Assembly (NCBI GenBank): GCA_964436975.1
Contig: CAYTET010000021.1
Location: 1-26,845 of the forward strand
DNA: 26,845 nucleotides
Reading direction: 5' to 3'
Source of the DNA: CAYTET01 sp964436975
Lineage (GTDB): Bacteria > Bacillota_I > Bacilli_A > Erysipelotrichales > Erysipelotrichaceae
The first letter of the stretch is position 1; each line of letters starts with the position of its first letter. Below are positions 8,338-15,375 of the stretch, in pieces. The position numbers and the translations under genes are program-made. Under the pieces are notes generated by a model. It searched no databases and was not told the origin of the DNA. It saw only the letters and a program-made list of their open reading frames with translations.

Positions 8338-8367
8338 AAAAAAAGGTCATCAGTTGATGGCCTTTTT
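8338..8367. terminator. Bidirectional intrinsic terminator
   Basis: GGTCATC (8345-8351), loop AGTT, GATGGCC (8356-8362), flanked by seven A upstream and five T downstream, with one G-T pair in a seven-base-pair stem. It can serve both the ABC operon on the plus strand and the convergent DUF5662-type gene on the minus strand, whose stop overlaps its edge. Confidence 0.85.
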
Positions 8368-8927
8368 CAGCGGTCGGGTTCGTTCCGGATCAGCCGGATG
8401 GCTTCATTGAGCTCATTATCGGCCACAATCTGCAGATAATGCCGCAGCAGAGCCTCGGTATGGACGGGGATAAACTTGCGCTCGGTTGAGCGAAGATGGA
8501 AATTCAGGGCACTCTGACGGGTATAGTTATCCTTTTCATAGACCATGCAGGCCGCTATGCGGTCACAGACCATTTCCCGGATATACCGGACCGGCATCTC
8601 CCGTACGATCAGGGTGCTGGCCTGCGGGTTATCGTCGCGGTCGGTCCAGAATTCCCAGTGGTGGGGATTGCGCCCCTTGTGGTGCAGCCAGCCTAAGGAA
8701 TAACCTTCGGCTTTGCGCTGGGCGCCGATCGGACTCTTATCGCCCTGATAATAGCGGACGCCGCTGCAGAACTCAACCGGACTGTACTTGGAAAGGTCAT
8801 GGGAAAGACCCTGGGTGTAAAGCCCCATCTTAAAACAGAGCCGCATTACTAAAAAGCGGTGCTTGTCAATGGTATGCAGGTGATGGAAGAAGCGGTAGAG
8901 AAAAGATCGGTTTGAAGTATTTGGCAT
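8367..8927 (-). CDS. DUF5662 family protein
   Basis: A 186-residue soluble protein that I assign to the DUF5662 family by overall pattern: an N-terminal helix FHHLHTIDKHR, then LSHDLSKYSPVEF (41-53) with H43-D44, then LHHKGRNPHHWEFW (81-94) with H82, H83, H89 and H90, and a helical C-terminal half. The concentration of His and Asp in conserved blocks suggests a metal site reminiscent of HD-type hydrolases, but no activity is known to me and none is claimed. It is monocistronic, convergent with the ABC operon and divergent from lspA. The start at 8927 has only GAGA before it and a promoter six bases upstream. Confidence 0.75.
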   Translation of the reverse strand: MPNTSNRSFLYRFFHHLHTIDKHRFLVMRLCFKMGLYTQGLSHDLSKYSPVEFCSGVRYYQGDKSPIGAQRKAEGYSLGWLHHKGRNPHHWEFWTDRDDNPQASTLIVREMPVRYIREMVCDRIAACMVYEKDNYTRQSALNFHLRSTERKFIPVHTEALLRHYLQIVADNELNEAIRLIRNEPDR

Positions 8928-8933
8928 AATCTC

Positions 8934-8962
8934 ATTTTAATCAATCGATATTTATAAAACAA
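8934..8962 (-). promoter_or_regulatory. Probable promoter of the DUF5662-type gene
   Basis: On the minus strand TTGTTT (8962-8957), a 17-base spacer and TAAAAT (8939-8934). The -10 ends six bases before the ATG, the same geometry as the YgiQ promoter, so the transcript would start at or next to the start codon. An alternative TATAAA at 8956-8951 lacks a good -35 but would leave a leader with GAGA. Confidence 0.5.
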
Positions 8963-8992
8963 TCCATCTATGATAAAATCGAAACGAAGGTG
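8945..8992 (+). promoter_or_regulatory. Possible lspA promoter and ribosome binding site
   Basis: TCGATA (8945-8950), 18 bases, TATGAT (8969-8974) is a modest promoter that overlaps the divergent one on the minus strand. GAAGG(TG) at 8986-8992 precedes the lspA ATG at 8997. Confidence 0.4.
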
Positions 8993-8996
8993 TGCT

Positions 8997-9470
8997 ATGA
9001 AAAAAAAGGAATGGCTTTTATTCTTTGGTATATTGGCTGCTGATCAGATCAGCAAGCTGGCCGTATCGTCACTGATGGAACTTGGCGACAGCATTACCAT
9101 TATCAAAAACTTTTTTTATCTGACTTTTGTGACCAACAGCGGAGCTGCCTGGAGCATTTTTTCCGGCTGGCCGATGCGCTGGGTTTTTGTGCTGCTGGCG
9201 GCGGCCGTATGTGTCTATGTCTACATTTACATGAAAAAGGAGCAGACCACAGCACTGATGCGCTGGACCCTGACCATGATTATGGCCGGTTCGGTCGGCA
9301 ATATGATTGACCGCATTGTCAGCGGCAAGGTCGTGGATTTTCTTAATTTCTACATTTTCGGATATGATTTCCCTGTCTTCAATATTGCTGACTGCGCCCT
9401 GACAATAGGGACAATTATACTGGTTATCGATATCCTTTTTTTGGAAGGCCGTCATAATGAGAAACATTAA
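8997..9470 (+). CDS. lspA: Lipoprotein signal peptidase (signal peptidase II)
   Basis: A 157-residue membrane aspartyl protease that removes signal peptides from diacylglyceryl-modified prolipoproteins. Four hydrophobic spans are visible. The motif VTNSGAAWS (45-53), GNMIDR (101-106), VVDF with D114 and FNIAD with D132 are family signatures; D114 and D132 are 18 apart, as the catalytic pair of the Staphylococcus aureus enzyme (D118, D136). I start at 8997 (MKKKEWLLF), which sits behind GAAGGTG, rather than at the in-frame ATG at 8970 that has no ribosome binding site. The stop overlaps the rluD-type gene by 14 bases; lspA followed by an RluD-type gene is also the order in Bacillus. Confidence 0.95.
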   Translation: MKKKEWLLFFGILAADQISKLAVSSLMELGDSITIIKNFFYLTFVTNSGAAWSIFSGWPMRWVFVLLAAAVCVYVYIYMKKEQTTALMRWTLTMIMAGSVGNMIDRIVSGKVVDFLNFYIFGYDFPVFNIADCALTIGTIILVIDILFLEGRHNEKH

Positions 9471-10371
9471 TGAAACAATTCCGGCTGAAATGGCCGGACA
9501 GCGGATCGACCGGGTGGCCATTGAATTCAGTCAGGTCAGCCGGACACGGATTCAGCAGCTGATCAAGCAGGGCCTGGTTGAGATCAATGACGAGGCCGTT
9601 AAAAACTCCTACCGGGTCAAGGCCGGCGATGAACTGACTGTCACTATTCCCGATGCGGTTGCCTATAATCTTAAGCCGGTGGAGATGCCGCTGGATATCC
9701 GCTATGAGGATGAAGACGTCATTGTTATCAATAAGCCGCGCGGTCTGATTGTCCATCCGACCGCTTCAACAACGGTTCCCACCCTGGTTGAAGGCGTTCT
9801 TTACTATTGCCATGATTTATCCGGCATCAACGGGGTCATGCGGCCCGGCGTTGTTCACCGGATTGATAAAGACACCACCGGCCTGATTATCATGGCCAAA
9901 AACGATAAAGCCCATCAGGCTTTAAGTGAACAGCTCAAGGACAAGACGATGAACCGGCGCTATCTGGCCATTGTCAACGGCGTGATCGGTCATGATGAGG
10001 GCACTATTGATGCTCCGATCGGCCGTGACCCGGCCGACCGGCAGAAGATGGCGGTAACGGATCAGAATTCCCGCAGCGCCGTCACCCAGTTTTTTGTCCG
10101 CAAAAGGTATCGTGAGCATACTTTGATTGAATGCCGGCTGCTGACCGGACGGACCCATCAGATCAGGGTTCATATGCAGTATATCGGCTATCCGGTGGTC
10201 AATGACCCCAAGTATACCAGCCGCAAACTAAAGGGCAGCGGGCAGATGCTGCACGCCTACCAGCTGACTTTCATTCATCCCACAACCCATCAGTCCGTCA
10301 CGGTGGAATGCGACCCCCCGCAGGACTTCCAAGACTATCTTGCCAATCTTGACAGAACGGAGAGCGATTAA
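9457..10371 (+). CDS. RluD family 23S rRNA pseudouridine synthase
   Basis: A 304-residue RluA/RluD-type pseudouridine synthase. An S4 RNA-binding domain occupies about 13-70 (RIDRVAIEFSQVSRTRIQQL), followed by the catalytic domain from about 85. The active-site motif HRIDKDTTGL (134-143) places the nucleophilic aspartate at D137; RLLTGRTHQIRVHMQYIGYPVVND near 225-245 is the other family block. By position after lspA it matches Bacillus YlyB. The target uridines in large-subunit rRNA are likely those of RluD (helix 69), but paralogues in Bacillota are hard to tell apart, so no symbol is given. The next gene starts immediately after the stop. Confidence 0.92.
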   Translation: MRNINETIPAEMAGQRIDRVAIEFSQVSRTRIQQLIKQGLVEINDEAVKNSYRVKAGDELTVTIPDAVAYNLKPVEMPLDIRYEDEDVIVINKPRGLIVHPTASTTVPTLVEGVLYYCHDLSGINGVMRPGVVHRIDKDTTGLIIMAKNDKAHQALSEQLKDKTMNRRYLAIVNGVIGHDEGTIDAPIGRDPADRQKMAVTDQNSRSAVTQFFVRKRYREHTLIECRLLTGRTHQIRVHMQYIGYPVVNDPKYTSRKLKGSGQMLHAYQLTFIHPTTHQSVTVECDPPQDFQDYLANLDRTESD

Positions 10372-11628
10372 ATGGCGCAAACCCAATACCAGATCTGGAC
10401 TCTGCAGCTGATGCGTTATTTTATCAGCCAGCAGGGCTATGTTCAGATAAACATTAATACCGGGGCGCAGAGCAACGAGGTGTGGCTGATCAACCCGCAG
10501 AATGAAACTTATCTGGCGGTGCACATCAGTGTTGAAGACTGTGCGGCAGATGAGGAACAGGCGCGCCGGCTGGCAGCTGTTCAGACGACGCTGGTCAATT
10601 TTGCCAAAAAAGACGGCCGGATGCTGGATATCTGCCTCAACAGCTCTTCACCGGAAAGCCGCAGCGAAAACATTGACCACATTGCGGTCTATCCGCAGTG
10701 TCCGCTTAACGAGAAAATCAAAAGCTGCTTTCCCGGCCTTCAGCAGGCCGTCTTTGACACGGATGATCCCGGCCAGGAATCAGCCTCAATAATTGAATCG
10801 ATCAAGGTCTCCCAGAAGGAGCAGATTAAGAAAAACATGCGGCCGGGCAATATCATCCGCAATAATACCGGTTTGACTTTCTGGCTGTTCTTTATTCCCT
10901 GTGTCGTGGTATGGGCAGCGGTCAATCTGATTGCCTATTTTACGGATACCCAGACGGTTTCAGCTGCTATTTTCTGCGGGGCTTATTACAAGGCCTTTGT
11001 TGTCATCTTCAATGACTGGTGGCGGCTTCTGACGGCCGGCTTTGTGCACATTGATTTTTTCCATCTATGGTGCAATATGCTGGCATTATTCAATCTGAAC
11101 CTTTCCATCAAGGACCTCTATACCCGCAGACAGGCCATTATCATCATGATAGCTTCAATTATAGCCGGCAATCTGTGTGTCTTTATCGGTCAGGAAAACA
11201 CGGTCACCGTCGGACTGTCCGGCGGTCTGTACGGCTGGATGGCCGCCCTGCTGGTGGGAATCTGGCAGAAAGGCGGCTTTAAGGATCCGGTGATCCGCCG
11301 GCAGGTTCTTACCACTGCCGCCATCAATATCATCATCTGCTTTATGCCCAATATCAGCCTGCTGGCGCATCTGGGCGGCTTCATCAGCGGTCTGTTTCTG
11401 GCTTTTATTTTCTCCAAGAGCGTATCGGCATCCCTGCGGCGCAATTTTGCGATTGTCAGTGTTGTTCTGGTAATGGCTTTGGGCTATATGGCTTACAGCT
11501 ACCGCTCTTTTAACGACTACTATTATGGCACCGATCTTGAAGTCGCCGATATCTGCAGCCGGTTCGGAATGAAAAATCTGGCTTCCAAAGTATTTGGGAA
11601 AACAATGGATTATTATCAGAGTCATTAA
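10372..11628 (+). CDS. Rhomboid family intramembrane serine protease, GluP/YqgP type
   Basis: A 418-residue protein with a soluble N-terminal domain (1-165) and seven hydrophobic spans (about 168-190, 227-247, 254-273, 280-299, 312-326, 329-348, 358-376). The rhomboid core is complete: WWR in the L1 loop (216-218), H226, H231 and N235 before the active site, catalytic S283 in GLSGG and catalytic H333 in AHLGG. The N-terminal domain, with a block like EVWLINPQNETYLAVHI (36-52), resembles that of B. subtilis YqgP (GluP), which works with an FtsH partner in membrane protein quality control. YqgP carries C-terminal TPR repeats; here only about 40 residues follow the last span, so that module is missing. 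It starts directly after the rluD-type stop. Confidence 0.88.
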   Translation: MAQTQYQIWTLQLMRYFISQQGYVQININTGAQSNEVWLINPQNETYLAVHISVEDCAADEEQARRLAAVQTTLVNFAKKDGRMLDICLNSSSPESRSENIDHIAVYPQCPLNEKIKSCFPGLQQAVFDTDDPGQESASIIESIKVSQKEQIKKNMRPGNIIRNNTGLTFWLFFIPCVVVWAAVNLIAYFTDTQTVSAAIFCGAYYKAFVVIFNDWWRLLTAGFVHIDFFHLWCNMLALFNLNLSIKDLYTRRQAIIIMIASIIAGNLCVFIGQENTVTVGLSGGLYGWMAALLVGIWQKGGFKDPVIRRQVLTTAAINIIICFMPNISLLAHLGGFISGLFLAFIFSKSVSASLRRNFAIVSVVLVMALGYMAYSYRSFNDYYYGTDLEVADICSRFGMKNLASKVFGKTMDYYQSH

Positions 11629-11640
11629 AGGGGGATATAT

Positions 11641-12144
11641 ATGAAAAGGACAAATGTTATTGACTGGGATACTTATTTTATGGCCCTGGCGCATTTAAGC
11701 GCCCAGCGCTCCAAAGATCCGCATACCCAGGTCGGAGCCGTTATTGTGGATGATCTGCACCGCATTGTTTCCATTGGCTATAACGGCATGCCGCGGGGCT
11801 GCTACGATGATCAGTTTCCCTGGGGCCGGGAAGGGGCTTTTCTCGATACCAAGTATGCATATGTGGTCCATGCCGAGCTGAACGCCATTCTCAATGCCCG
11901 CACTTCGGTTAACGAGTGCACAATCTATGTCTCGGAGTTTCCCTGCAACGAATGCGCCAAAGCCATCATCCAGTCCGGCATCCGCCACATTGTCTATGAA
12001 TGCGACCATTATCCGACCAAAGACACCACCAATGCTTCCCGGAAAATGCTGAAAAACGCCGGCGTTTCCCTGCGCCAGCTGGATTACACCCTGGATATAA
12101 CCATCAGCCAGGGACCTAAATTTGTTAACGAACCCGAAAAATAA
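11641..12144 (+). CDS. dCMP deaminase family protein (ComEB-like)
   Basis: A 167-residue zinc-dependent deaminase; the expected reaction is dCMP to dUMP, feeding thymidylate synthesis. Zinc ligands are H77 in HAE and the pair C102 and C105 in PCNEC, with E79 as the proton shuttle. The block DPHTQVGAVIVD (26-37) and IGYNGMPRGC (45-54) are typical of the dCMP rather than the cytidine or tRNA-adenosine branch. A strong AAAGGGGG (11627-11634) precedes the ATG. It is the last gene of the lspA run and ends three bases from the convergent ispH. Bacillus ComEB belongs to this family but lies in the comE operon, which is not present here. Confidence 0.93.
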   Translation: MKRTNVIDWDTYFMALAHLSAQRSKDPHTQVGAVIVDDLHRIVSIGYNGMPRGCYDDQFPWGREGAFLDTKYAYVVHAELNAILNARTSVNECTIYVSEFPCNECAKAIIQSGIRHIVYECDHYPTKDTTNASRKMLKNAGVSLRQLDYTLDITISQGPKFVNEPEK

Positions 12145-12147
12145 GGC

Positions 12148-13062
12148 TTATCTTATATCATCCAAGATATGACTTATATCAACCTGCTGATAATCCCGGC
12201 GGCCGGTCTGCAGATAGCTGACAACGTTATCGACCAGACAGCCCGGTGTTGAAGCGCCGGCGGTAATAGCCAGCCGGCGGCTGGCAAACACCCGGGGATA
12301 ATCATCAAGCTGGCGGGCTGATTCAACCTTTATGACATTTTCAATGCCGCCAAGCTGACCCTGCTGAGCCAGTTTGGCGGTATTATTTGAGGTCGGATCG
12401 CCGACAACAATCAAAGTATCGCAGTCTTTTATTTCAGCCACCGCCTGCTGGCGCAGCCTTGTCGCCGCACAGATCTCCTGGCTTACGGCAGCCTGGGGAT
12501 ATTTTTCCTTAAGAAAGGATATGATGCTTTCCAGCTGAACAACGGACATTGTAGTCTGGTTGGTAATCATTATCCTGTCATTGGCAAGATTAAGAGCAGC
12601 GGCATCTTCCAAAGATGTTATAAGATGCAGCCGGGGGCCCAGAGCCGCCACGGCATTGGCCTCCGGATGATTGGCGACACCCAGGTAGATGATGTCAAAG
12701 CCGGCGGCCAGATGTTTCTGAATAAGCTGCATGTTGGCCCTGACATCAGGGCAGGTGGCATCAATTACCGTCAAGCCTTTGGCCGTGGCGGCCTGCAGCA
12801 GGGCCGGATCAGTGCCGTGGGCGGTAAAGATGACGATGCCGTTATCAATTTTATGCAGCCATTGGCTGCGGGTATACTTCTTTTCATTAAGGGTGACTGC
12901 TCCCAGCAGGGAAAAGGCATCGACCACAAAATGGTTGTGAACAATCATACCCATGATATAAACAGGCCTGTCACCGGCATTTTTGACAGCCTGATAAGTT
13001 TTGCGCAAAGCCATAATCACCCCGACACAGTAGCCGCTGGGTTTAATCCGGATAATTTCCAT
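12148..13062 (-). CDS. ispH: 4-hydroxy-3-methylbut-2-enyl diphosphate reductase
   Basis: Last enzyme of the MEP isoprenoid pathway, reducing HMBPP to IPP and DMAPP. The 304-residue protein has the three cluster cysteines C12 (GYCVGV), C104 (DATCPDV) and C198 (EICAAT), the substrate histidines H43 and H82 (TAHGT), and E134 in NHPEA as the likely proton donor. TNQTT (167-171) and GASTPGCLV (269-277) are also family blocks. IspG, the preceding enzyme, is 2.3 kb away in this window, so both 4Fe-4S enzymes of the pathway are here but in separate transcripts. It is divergent from the cshB-like helicase, as neighbours; in Bacillus ispH, cshB and nfo are also clustered. No Shine-Dalgarno sequence precedes the ATG. 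Confidence 0.96.
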   Translation of the reverse strand: MEIIRIKPSGYCVGVIMALRKTYQAVKNAGDRPVYIMGMIVHNHFVVDAFSLLGAVTLNEKKYTRSQWLHKIDNGIVIFTAHGTDPALLQAATAKGLTVIDATCPDVRANMQLIQKHLAAGFDIIYLGVANHPEANAVAALGPRLHLITSLEDAAALNLANDRIMITNQTTMSVVQLESIISFLKEKYPQAAVSQEICAATRLRQQAVAEIKDCDTLIVVGDPTSNNTAKLAQQGQLGGIENVIKVESARQLDDYPRVFASRRLAITAGASTPGCLVDNVVSYLQTGRRDYQQVDISHILDDIR

Positions 13063-13068
13063 ATTCTA

Positions 13069-13079
13069 AGTATATAGCA
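13069..13079 (-). promoter_or_regulatory. Probable extended -10 promoter of ispH
   Basis: On the minus strand TGC followed by TATATA (13076-13071), overlapping TATACT (13074-13069). No good -35 is present, which an extended -10 can tolerate. The transcription start would lie within about two bases of the ATG at 13062, implying an essentially leaderless mRNA. Confidence 0.5.
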
Positions 13080-13084
13080 TGTTT

Positions 13085-13113
13085 TTGAGATTTACGGCTA
13101 AATAAAGTATAAT
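13085..13113 (+). promoter_or_regulatory. Sigma-A type promoter of the cshB-nfo operon
   Basis: TTGAGA (13085-13090), 17-base spacer, perfect TATAAT (13108-13113). The start codon at 13139 follows after a short leader containing AAAGTGATG, a weak ribosome binding site. The promoter abuts the divergent ispH promoter. Confidence 0.75.
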
Positions 13114-13138
13114 AGCCTCTGAAAGTGATGATGCAAAT

Positions 13139-14500
13139 ATGAAAGATAACAGTATGCCTGAATGGCGTAGTGAAGTACAGCAGCTTATTGATTACGATGG
13201 CTTTAAAGAATACACGGCGATTCAGAAGCAGGCTATTCCTTTAATCATGAAAGGGAAGGATCTAATCGGCATTGCCCCCACCGGCACCGGCAAGACCCAC
13301 GCCTATCTGCTGCCGATACTGCAGAATATTAATGCTTCCGTTAACAATGTGCAGGCCGTGATCATGGCTCCGACCCGCGAACTGGCCCGCCAGATCTATC
13401 AGCGGGCTGCCGAAATGGTCCGTTTTGAGCCTAATATCCGGATTAAGCTGATCAGCTCGGGAATGGACAAGGACCGGATGGTTGCTTCCCTTAAGGTTCA
13501 GCCCCAGCTGGTAATCGGAACCGTCGGCCGGCTGAAGGATCTTTTCATTGATGAAGCCGTTCTGCGGCTGAACAGTGCCAAAGTAATGGTAGTCGATGAA
13601 GCCGATATGCTGCTGGAGATGGGCTTTCTGCCCCAGGTTGATGAAATCTGTTCACGGATGGGCTCTGATCTGCAGATGCTGGTCTTTTCGGCAACCATTC
13701 CGCCGCAGATGCAGCCGTTTCTGAAAAAATACATGCATCAGCCCCAGACGGTTGATGTAACCACGGAAAAAACCGAAAAGCCGCAGATTGAGCATATTCT
13801 GATCAACTGCCGGCATATGACATATCAGCAGCGGCTGCTGAAGATACTGCCCGGATTCAAGCCGTATACCTGTTTAATTTTTGCTAAATCGAAGCAGGAA
13901 GCGGCCCTGACGGCCCAGATGATGAAAGAAAACGGCTATGAACTGGTCGAAATGCGGGGCGATATGCAGCCGCGCCAGCGCCGGCAGTCGCTGAAAGCCA
14001 TCGGCAATGAATCGGCTGCCTATATTGTTGCCACAGACATTATGGCCCGCGGCATTGATATTCCTTCCGTCAGCCATGTAATTTCTTTGGGTCTGCCGGT
14101 TCAGCTGGATTACTTTATGCACCGGGCCGGCCGGACGGGCCGGGCGGGCCGGAAGGGTGTCTGCTATACCCTGTTTACCGATAAAGATATCAGCGGGCTA
14201 AAGACTTTGCGCGATACCGATAAAATCGCTTTTGAATATAAGGATTTCAGAATGGGCCAGTGGGTGGATGTTAAACCCTTTGACTACCGGCGGCCCAAGC
14301 CGCAGACGGCCGCCGACGCCAAGATCAAGCAGATTGCCAATACCCCGGTAAAGAAAATAAAACCTGGCTATAAGAAAAAAAGACAGGCTGAAATTGATAA
14401 GATCAGACGCAAGCAGCGCCGCGACAAGATTAAAGGCTACATTAAGCAGGAGCAGCAGGAGCGGGCTAAGCAGAAGCAGCGTCAGAAAGGCGGCTACTAA
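13139..14500 (+). CDS. cshB: DEAD-box RNA helicase, CshB-like
   Basis: A 453-residue ATP-dependent RNA helicase. Visible motifs: the Q-motif region TAIQKQAIP (26-34), motif I APTGTGKT (46-53), Ia PTRELARQ (78-85), II DEAD (153-156), III SAT (184-186) and VI HRAGRTGR (328-335). In Ib, TVGR replaces the usual TPGR. The C-terminal 70 residues are a lysine- and arginine-rich tail, a common RNA-binding extension. I use the name cshB because of synteny: in Bacillus cshB lies between ispH and nfo, exactly as here. Likely roles are ribosome assembly, RNA decay and cold adaptation. Its stop overlaps the nfo start (TAATG). Confidence 0.9.
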   Translation: MKDNSMPEWRSEVQQLIDYDGFKEYTAIQKQAIPLIMKGKDLIGIAPTGTGKTHAYLLPILQNINASVNNVQAVIMAPTRELARQIYQRAAEMVRFEPNIRIKLISSGMDKDRMVASLKVQPQLVIGTVGRLKDLFIDEAVLRLNSAKVMVVDEADMLLEMGFLPQVDEICSRMGSDLQMLVFSATIPPQMQPFLKKYMHQPQTVDVTTEKTEKPQIEHILINCRHMTYQQRLLKILPGFKPYTCLIFAKSKQEAALTAQMMKENGYELVEMRGDMQPRQRRQSLKAIGNESAAYIVATDIMARGIDIPSVSHVISLGLPVQLDYFMHRAGRTGRAGRKGVCYTLFTDKDISGLKTLRDTDKIAFEYKDFRMGQWVDVKPFDYRRPKPQTAADAKIKQIANTPVKKIKPGYKKKRQAEIDKIRRKQRRDKIKGYIKQEQQERAKQKQRQKGGY

Positions 14501-15375
14501 TGCTGAAACTAGGCTCGCATGTTGCCATGGCCGCGCCCGATTATCTGCTGGGCTCGGTCAAAGAGGCTCTCAGTTATAAAGCCAGTGCTCTGATGTTTTA
14601 TACCGGGGCGCCGCAGAACAGCGTCCGGGTGCCGGTCAGCCGGCTGCAGGCAGAACCGGCCTGCCGGCTGTGGGTTGAAAGCGGCTATGATCTGGCCAGC
14701 ATGGTGGTCCATGCACCTTATATTATTAATCTGGCCAATACGGTTAGCCCGGATACCTATCAGCTGGGTGTCAACACCCTTAAAAGCGAAATAAAACGGA
14801 CCGCCGCCATCGGTGCCCGCTATTTAGTGCTGCATCCCGGAGCCTTTCTTTCGGCCACGGCTGACCAGGGTGTCAGTTCGATAGCCAAAGGTCTGGATGA
14901 AGTTTTGGCCGAGGGTGCTGAAGAAGTAACTGTCTGTCTGGAAACTATGGCCGGAAAAGGCAGTGAAGTAGGCCGCACTTTTGAGCAATTGGCCCAGATA
15001 ATAGCCCAGTGCCATCATAAAGAGCGTCTGGGCGTCTGTCTGGATACCTGCCATATCAGTGATGCCGGCTATGATTTAACCGATTCAGACCAGCTTATTG
15101 ATGATTTCAGCCGGGTTATTCCGCTGGACAGACTAAAGGTCATCCACGTCAATGATTCCAAAAATGAAAACGGCAGCCATAAGGACCGCCATGCCAATAT
15201 CGGCTATGGCACTATCGGCTTTGCCAAGCTGAACGGATTGGTTCACAACAGCCGGCTGGCGGATAAGATCTTTATTCTGGAAACGCCTAAAATCGGCGGC
15301 CAAGCGCCGTATGGCTATGAAATCGATATGCTGCGGAAGGGCACATTTGAGCCGATTCCGCTTTCCGAGAAATAA
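14500..15375 (+). CDS. nfo: Endonuclease IV (AP endonuclease)
   Basis: A 291-residue trinuclear zinc enzyme that cuts DNA 5' of abasic sites in base excision repair. All nine metal ligands can be located: H71 (HAPY), H112 (LHPG), E148 (LETM), D182 and H185 (LDTCH), H216 (IHVND), D229 and H231 (KDRH) and E261 (LETP). The last four have the same numbers as in E. coli Nfo. The ATG shares a base with the cshB stop, indicating translational coupling. Its stop touches the stop of the convergent ispG, with no spacer. Confidence 0.97.
   Translation: MLKLGSHVAMAAPDYLLGSVKEALSYKASALMFYTGAPQNSVRVPVSRLQAEPACRLWVESGYDLASMVVHAPYIINLANTVSPDTYQLGVNTLKSEIKRTAAIGARYLVLHPGAFLSATADQGVSSIAKGLDEVLAEGAEEVTVCLETMAGKGSEVGRTFEQLAQIIAQCHHKERLGVCLDTCHISDAGYDLTDSDQLIDDFSRVIPLDRLKVIHVNDSKNENGSHKDRHANIGYGTIGFAKLNGLVHNSRLADKIFILETPKIGGQAPYGYEIDMLRKGTFEPIPLSEK

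Noticed and set aside
8345..8362. Terminator stem nearly identical to that after hup (26631-26649) as a repeated element
   Set aside because: The shared stem is only seven base pairs, loops and flanks differ, and GC-rich terminator stems often look alike by chance.
11155..11694. Open frame of 179 codons on the minus strand
   Set aside because: Antisense to the rhomboid core and the start of the deaminase gene; no recognisable protein features.
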